Assembly (NCBI GenBank): GCA_933207985.1 | Contig: OW240915.1 | Location: 111,926,069 to 111,990,068, forward strand | Length of the DNA stretch: 64,000 nucleotides | From: Pelobates cultripes | Lineage: Eukaryota > Chordata > Amphibia > Anura > Pelobatidae | Direction: 5' to 3' | Shown here: piece by piece, positions 58,201 to 64,000 of the stretch | How the letters are laid out: each line of letters starts with the position of its first letter | Numbering within the stretch: the stretch's first letter is position 1 | Made by a program: the position numbers and the translations under genes | The notes under the pieces: generated by a model | Told to the model about the DNA's origin: nothing | Database searches by the model: none | Seen by the model: only the letters and a program-made list of their open reading frames with translations

Positions 58201-58641
58201 GTAGAGGATTTTATGCAGAGTTTTTTTTTTTTTTTTTAAATTGAATGCATTATCTTTTTCTGTTGAGCCAGATCACAATATAAAACAGTTAAACATGTAT
58301 TTAAATAAAACTAAAATTAACACATATTGTTTAAGGAACTCACTGTGCATTGTAGAACCTGCATTTCTTTTTCCCTTCCTCCTTCCATCAATTTCTTAAG
58401 TTTCATCTTTGCCCTTTCCCTGTTCTTTGCTCACCCTGGCCCATGTGATCAATCTTTTAAAAAAACAAAACATAAAAATATAATATATGTTTTAGGAAGT
58501 CTCATTGTGCATCATATACACCTACATTTATACTCCTATTGTCTGTTTTTGCTTTATTGCAGTTTGTAATTTCTCTTACATAGTTTATTTCTTCTTGATT
58601 TGGCTTCAAATGCACAACTTTGTAATATGAAAAATATTGTC
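55216..58641. other. AT-rich sequence, nothing recognised
   Basis: It holds a TA run near 56325 and a perfect 24-bp tandem duplication at 57159-57206, annotated separately. Short ORFs have no domains. Confidence 0.45.
57159..57206. repeat. perfect 24-bp tandem duplication
   Basis: The unit AAATTTCTGCTGGCCAACAT plus GGCC occurs twice head to tail without a mismatch. It contains the palindrome GGCCAACATGGCC and is probably a recent slippage event. Confidence 0.95.
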
Positions 58642-58880
58642 TTTAAATGGATAATGTAGTGCTAGGAATACAACTTTGTACTACAGTTCCCTCTAGTCTC
58701 CCTCCCCCCCTCCTCTCCCCCTTTCTGTTGTGCCCTTACCCCATTATATTAAGGGCTAACAAAACTTTAGTCACTTACCCGATTCCAGTGCCAAACTCCC
58801 TCGGTGCTGGGTTGGTGCTCCGCCTTCTCTGACATAATTTGATGGGGGGAGCTTATGCGCGGCAGGCATTGCAAGCACAT
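58642..58880. mobile_element. T2-like MITE, one end only
   Basis: TTTAAATGGATAATGTAGTGC then TAGGAATACAA resembles the ends of frog T2-like MITEs (compare TAGGAATACATG near the right end of 46433-46783). No matching right end was found. A GC-richer interior follows, to about 58880. Confidence 0.4.
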
Positions 58881-60169
58881 TTTGCTATACATGTTTTTGT
58901 ACCTAAAATTATAAATGAATGCCCTTAGGTCCATTGCACTTTGTGCATAAATATTTAATATTTAATTTACCACTCTCCCAGTTGTGTCAAAAAGCTACAA
59001 TAAGTAGATTTTTCTCAAAGTACAGTTAAGGATTGATTGCATATGACAAGTGTTCATCACTTTTTTCATAAAACTTAGCTGTGATGAACTTATGAGTTTT
59101 ACTATGGCAGTTAGGAGAGTGCCAGACCTGCCTTCATTATTTGATAAGGTGCAAAGTGTACATGACATCATTGTGGTGACATTAGGTGACAAAGTAATTG
59201 GTTTACTTAAAAACTGCATTTTATAGACTCCAGAAGAGACAAGAAAATAGATAAGGAGATCACTTTTTCTGTTTCCACTGCATAACTGTACATGGGTAGG
59301 TGAAATTGCATGAAGGTTGACATTTATGAGAATAAAATGAAACGAGCATTGAAACAATGGCATGAAATTATGGAGATCATATAAAATATGTTGGAAGATG
59401 GCATGGACTGAGGAGGTGGCATGAAAGGATAGCAGCTGCTGAAGGAATTAACATGAAACGGGGAAGGGCGAATATACAGAATAAAGTGGCATAAAGTGTA
59501 TAAGTGAATATACAGAATAAAGTGGCATGCAATATTAAATAATAAAGGGACATCATGATCTGAGAAATGCCACCTGCTCAATTTGCAAATCAGACGTCGT
59601 GAAAAATGTGGATGATGGAGGTGCTATATGAAGGAGGTGGCTTCCCCATTTTCATTTTTACATTTTTATTGATGTTTTTAAAGATAGATGAAACCTACCA
59701 TTAATCTGTGACATACTATTATATTCCTTTGTGATGTATTGATTGATGAGCTGGTTTTAATTTCCACAAGATCTGCAAAACCAAAATAAAAATAAAAAAT
59801 TGTAATAAGTTGCATTATTAACATTTAAAAAAAAAAACGAGAACATCTCAAGTTTGTAATCACTTGGGAATAAATTCCATTATTTGAAGCTAAAATCAAA
59901 AACCTTTTAATGCAAATACTAAGGCTTAAATATTTCCCCTTTGCTACAATTTTTTTCTTATGCCAAGAAAACATTATACACAATCCAGAAATGAGTGATA
60001 ACGTAATTTCATCTCACAGTAAAATTTTATTCTTATGCTTAGCTTTAGGCACTTTACATTGCATTGATTATGTCAGTGGATCTTTAAGTAGGTTAGCATT
60101 ACTCACAAATACTGGCTACATCAATATTATGAGAAATAAGGTATTACCGTAACAATATAAGAAATCTGA
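58881..60169. other. AT-rich sequence, nothing recognised
   Basis: Short ORFs only. GAATATACAGAATAAAGTGGCAT is locally repeated near 59468 and 59506. Confidence 0.45.
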
Positions 60170-60310
60170 ATTTGCATCTATTCTCTGATCCTACATGCAC
60201 CTCTGACACCTGCCTCCAAGATTTCTCTAGGGCCGCACCGTCACTGTGGAACGACCTTCATTAGACTCTCACCCAGTCTCGGTTCCTTCAAGAGATCATT
60301 AAAAAAACTC
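60170..60310 (+). pseudogene. LINE ORF2 C-terminal scrap (L2/Rex-like)
   Basis: One frame reads LQDFSRAAPSLWNDLH followed by a stop and a SRFLQEIIKKTHY-like tail. This matches the F-AAP-LWN-LP...FK--LKTHL motif that ends many L2/Rex-type LINE proteins. It is only about 45 codons with a stop and is cut by the TIR element at 60316. Confidence 0.45.
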
Positions 60311-60315
60311 ACTAC

Positions 60316-61809
60316 TAGAGTTGAGCGGACACCTGGATGTTCGGGTCCGGCGGGTTCGGCAGAACTTTGAAAAAAAAGTCCGGGTTTCGAGATCGAACTT
60401 GACCCCGAACTTGACCACGAACCTGAACACCATTGAAGTCAATGGGGACCCGAACCTTTGGCCACAAAAATAGCTCTAAAAGACTCCTGGAAAGGGCTAG
60501 AGAGCTGCAAAAGGAAGTAAAATGGGGGTAAGAGTAGCACAAGTGCCCTGAAAACAAATGTGGATAGGGAAATCACTTAAAATAACATAAAAATTAAAAA
60601 TACAACTGAGCTATAAAATAGCACTAGATGAAATCTTTGATTTTAGCTTTGGAAGAACATAAATCAAAATCTAAAGCATGGCTGTCAGGAGGAACACCAG
60701 AATTATCAATTTGAGAGAGGGTTGGAGTGCAGGGTATTCTCTTTCATTGTTCAAACTGAGCTCAACTCCTGATGCATGGAGAAAAGGCCTTCACAAGCCT
60801 CTGCTATTGTGTACATAGTTTATACTAAGTGACCCATAGGTTGAGGAGGCGGTGACCGTGGCGGTGTAGGTGGAAGTGGCGGTGGAGGAGGAGGAGGAGG
60901 AGGAGGTAGCCAACACTGTTTTTTATTTGTTTGTTTTTTTTTTTTTGTGTTTTAATTGGGGTAGCCCCCAAAATATTGGGACATATATAAAAGACAACTC
61001 TGTTGCGCAGGCACTTTGTTGACTCTAGAGAACCTCGGGCCAATCGCACATCCCTGTGACGGCGACTTTGCATTTGGATGTCATCCATATCAACTTTCAA
61101 TGCCAGTTTCTGCATCTATCATGGTGACCACGGGTAACGGGGAATCAGGATTCCATTCCATACAGGGACCCTGAGAAACGGCTACCACATGCAAGGAAGG
61201 CAGCAGGCGCGCAAATGACCCACTCCCGACGTGGGAAGGTAGTGACGACAAATAACAATACAGGACACTTTAACTCTGATCAATTGGAGAGAAGTCTGGT
61301 GCAGAGCCACTGACCCGTGCGTGCTGCAGCTGAAACTCCACTATTGCCTGCTGCTGCTGGCACAGTCTCATGAGGCAGTGAGCAGGAAGGCTGAAGTTAC
61401 GCTGCAGTGCAGACAGGCGAGCAGCAGCAGGATGAGAACGCCAAAAGCGCGCACAGCCGCTACATTGAATGTCACATCCTGTTCCAAGTTGCGGATTAGT
61501 CTGGTGATGGCTTCTGGTATCCAGTACTCTTTTTACTGAAGCTGCATCAGGGTCCTGGTATGTGGCCGCACAAATGCTGGTGCTCAACACCAGGGGGCAT
61601 GCGGTTACCCTGCACCAGACCCTGCTAATCCATTCCATCCTTTGACTCCTAACTTCAACATCAGGCATACTGGGTCCCGGTCGTCCAACCGCCGCCAAGA
61701 CAGTGTCTGGGTCCTGGTCACTGGACTGCCCACCTCACTGTGAAACTACAAATGGATCGTTAAATCTGGTACGAACCCGAATTTTGCAGTTCGGGTTCGC
61801 TCAACTCTA
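60316..61809. mobile_element. 1.5-kb nonautonomous DNA element with GAGTTGAGCG inverted ends
   Basis: The left end TAGAGTTGAGCG (60316) and the right end CGCTCAACTCTA (to 61809) are perfect inverses over 11-12 bp. Further subterminal similarity lies in repeated TTCGGGTTCG/CGAACCCGAA motifs. TA at both edges could be a Tc1/mariner-type target, or the TIR may include it. A GGA-repeat is at 60882-60906. GC-rich frames inside (for example the 142-codon reverse frame 61270-61698) lack known domains. I know GAGTTGAGCGAAC-type ends as abundant in frog sequence but cannot name the family safely. Confidence 0.75.
60882..60906. repeat. (GGA)n microsatellite
   Basis: A run of GGA triplets inside the TIR element, preceded by looser GGCGGTG repeats from 60847. 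Confidence 0.9.
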
Positions 61810-62565
61810 TTATGGATATTTTGATCGCTACATGTATTACTTGGATAACTGTTAATTCTTGCGCTAATACATGCCAACGAGTGCTAGGGGATAGCCGCTC
61901 TGCTTTTGTACCCTGCTCCCTCTTATGCTGTGCTGGTGCCTCTGTGCAACCAGCGCCTCTTCCTCCAAACTGCACACGCCACTCGCATGACCTTGATTCC
62001 ATGTGGGGTGCAGGACCTCATCATCCTCCACATCCTCTTCCACCTGCTCCTCAACCCTGCCCTCCTTGCCGGTATGCACACTGCAGAAAGCCACAGCAGT
62101 TGGCACCTGTGTTTTTCCAGCATGTAAAGTCTGCAAAGGACATATGGAAATTGTGTTAGAATTGTATCCAGGCAACAGTGTTCCCTATAAACTGACCTCT
62201 CAGTTTGACTTGTGAGGGTATTGCCCTAGAATTACAATATTGTTTAAGTACCTCTTAGCTATTAATAACTGGTTTAAATATAGCAGCTTGTTATCTGGTA
62301 GTTTCTAGTGTAGAAAATATCAATCTGTTTTCTATCACTTAGATCTGTGTAACAAGTGTTGTAGGTGTGAAACAATATTACAAGTGACCGATGTAGTAAA
62401 TTCGAATCAAAGTTCAATTTGCAAAAAAAATTCTTGCCCATCTTCTGTGGGTTATTAGACTTATTGTATCACACTAGTCATGCACAGGTAGATTGTCTGG
62501 CACATTGTTTTGGTGTTTGGTTTTTAACTTTGTAGTTGTGTCTTTACACAATATAGAAATGTATA
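61810..62565. other. unassigned sequence, GC-richer at the left
   Basis: Overlapping frames on both strands at 61812-62215 have no recognisable domain. No repeat end was found. Confidence 0.45.
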
Positions 62566-63609
62566 TTAACCCCTTAAAACCCGAGGGCGTACTATTACGC
62601 CCTATTCTAATCGGCTCTAAACGCCGCAGGGCGTAATAGTATGCCCTCATGGTTTTTCTTACTTACCCGGTCGGGGAACTCACCTAGGATCCCAGTGAGT
62701 CCCCCACGGCGGATTCTGCCTCCTCCGGCCCCCCGGCCATGTGAGGTTTTATGGTGTTTTCAAAAGTTACAGCGTCAAATATAAGGCTTGTGTTTCATTT
62801 TTTTCACATTAAAATTCGCCAGATTGGTTACATTGCCTTTGAGACCATATGGTAGCACAAGAATGAAAATTACCCATATGATGGCATACCATTTGCAATA
62901 GTAGACAACCCAAGGTATTGCAAATGGGGTATGTCCAGTCTTTTTTAGTAGCCACTTAGTCACAAACAATGGCCAAAATTGGCGTTTCTTGCATTTTTCA
63001 CACACAAACAAATATTAACGCTAACTTTGGCCAGTGTTTGTGACCAAATGGCTACTAAAAAAGACTGGACATACCCCATTTGCAATACCTTGGGTTGTCT
63101 ACTATTGCAAATGGTATGCCATTATGGGTGTAAATTTCATTCCTGGACTACTATACAGTCTCAAAGGCAACGTAACCAATCTGGCAAATTTCAATTTCAA
63201 ATGTAACGTGCTATATTTGACCCTGTAACTTCCCAAAACACCATAAAACCTGTACATAGGGGGTACTTTTTTACGTGTGAGACTTTGCTGAATACAAATA
63301 TGTGTATTTTATTGCAGTAAAAGCAAACAGTATTATGATATTGACAGTTAAAATGTCATGTAGCACTAAAAAAATAATAAAATTTCTTATTTTCGCCCAT
63401 TTTTTTCATATTAAATTATGTTTCATAGCTAAATATATTGAATGAAAGCCCTGTTTCCCCTGAATAAAATGATATATAATAAGTGCGGGTGCATTTAATA
63501 TGAAAGAGGTGAATTATGGTTGGACAGACATTTAGCGCAAATGCTAGGTTTTGTTTACGTCTTGTTTTGTTCACAACGTGTACATTTGGCTCTGTCCTTA
63601 AGGGGTTAA
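62566..63609. mobile_element. complete 1.04-kb piggyBac-like nonautonomous TTAA element
   Basis: It runs from TTAACCCCTTAAAACCCGAGG (62566) to GTCCTTAAGGGGTTAA (63609). A subterminal hairpin pairs AGGGCGTACTATTACGCCC with GGGCGTAATAGTATGCCCT (about 62582-62646). The interior palindrome has GGGTATGTCCAGTCTTTTTTAG (about 62927) returning inverted near 63055, and GCAAATGGTATGCC near 62880-63120 on both arms. It shares much of its interior with the element at 47116-49203 but has only one GC-rich end. No transposase is present. Confidence 0.88.
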
Positions 63610-64000
63610 TGCTTCTGTATATGAAGCGATCACAATAACTTATTTTTCAATTTAAAAAAAAAACAATCCGGCTACACAAAAAATTGGTAATTCACAATAT
63701 GACATCTGAAAAGCACATGAAACGATGCTGTATGATTTAAAAAAAAAAGAAAACACTACATGAAGTCCTGTTCACTAGAGTGTGTAGTCATGAATGTAAC
63801 CAGTAAAACGTTTTTACAGCCACTGGTTGGCCCATACATATTTTAAAACTTTTTAATTTTGCTGTAGCGTGACTTGTAGATATGAAGAGCAGGCCTCAAA
63901 ATTTACTATTTAGCAGATTAGCACCCAGAAAATAAGAATGTTTACCACTGCGCTGTAAGCACACTATTAGACGCTTCTATTTGACTCTCAGATATAAAGT
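63610..64000. other. AT-rich sequence, nothing recognised
   Basis: No gene or repeat end could be supported up to the window edge. Confidence 0.5.

Noticed and set aside
61270..62175. GC-rich frames of 103-142 codons
   Set aside because: No domain; frames open on both strands together. They lie in or next to a DNA transposon.
1..64000. tRNA, rRNA or host protein-coding exons
   Set aside because: No cloverleaf with A/B boxes, rRNA segment or conserved non-transposon domain could be found by eye; a systematic scan could still find a short exon.

Overview
The window looks like noncoding, repeat-dense vertebrate nuclear DNA, most likely from a frog or another amphibian. The background is AT-rich with long AT and GT microsatellites. 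There are no bacterial-style gene runs, and I could not support any host exon, tRNA or rRNA. The identifiable content is a thick, nested layer of transposable elements. The mix fits amphibian genomes: a chromovirus-type Ty3/Gypsy element, a Penelope-like element with a GIY-YIG domain, Tc1-like DD34E transposons, TTAA-flanked piggyBac/T2-like MITEs, a hAT MITE, and L1-, CR1- and Rex1/L2-like LINE fragments. Family names come from motif recognition, not from a database search.

Layout. 1.1-2.2 kb: a truncated TTAA-type palindromic MITE. 5.6-10.7 kb: a decayed chromovirus with both LTRs (gag, RT, RNase H, integrase, chromodomain). 10.7-12.0 kb: a dead Tc1 element that abuts the broken 3' LTR. 13.5-15.1 kb: a TTAA MITE split by a 1.09-kb solo LTR with a 5-bp target duplication. 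15.7-15.9 kb: a hAT MITE with an 8-bp duplication. 17.4-21.8 kb: a second Tc1-like element, split by a reverse-strand LINE and by a second insert with 12-bp direct repeats, after which its 3' part was tandemly duplicated with GT-rich DNA. 22.1-23.4 kb: two TTAA elements. 25.2-28.0 kb: L1 pieces and a probable LTR. 29.2-31.0 kb: a second copy of the same LINE, lacking its RT core. 36.6-39.6 kb: a Penelope-like element split by a short A-tailed L1-type insert.

40.4-42.5 kb: two hammerhead-ribozyme-like motifs, the second close to complete. 43.4-44.0 and 49.4-49.9 kb: CR1-type 3' ends. 46.4-49.2 kb: a T2-type MITE and a 2.1-kb palindromic TTAA element. 45.0-45.8 and 50.1-50.7 kb: diverged duplicates of an unknown sequence. 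51.6-53.0 kb: a GC-rich retroposed block with target duplications. 54.3-55.2 kb: a four-unit tandem array of about 320 bp. 60.3-61.8 kb: a 1.5-kb element with terminal inverted repeats. 62.6-63.6 kb: a complete TTAA element.

No gene here looks functional. Every transposon ORF carries stops, frameshifts or deletions. The value of the window lies in its nested insertion history, the shared architecture of its palindromic TTAA elements, and the hammerhead-like motifs.
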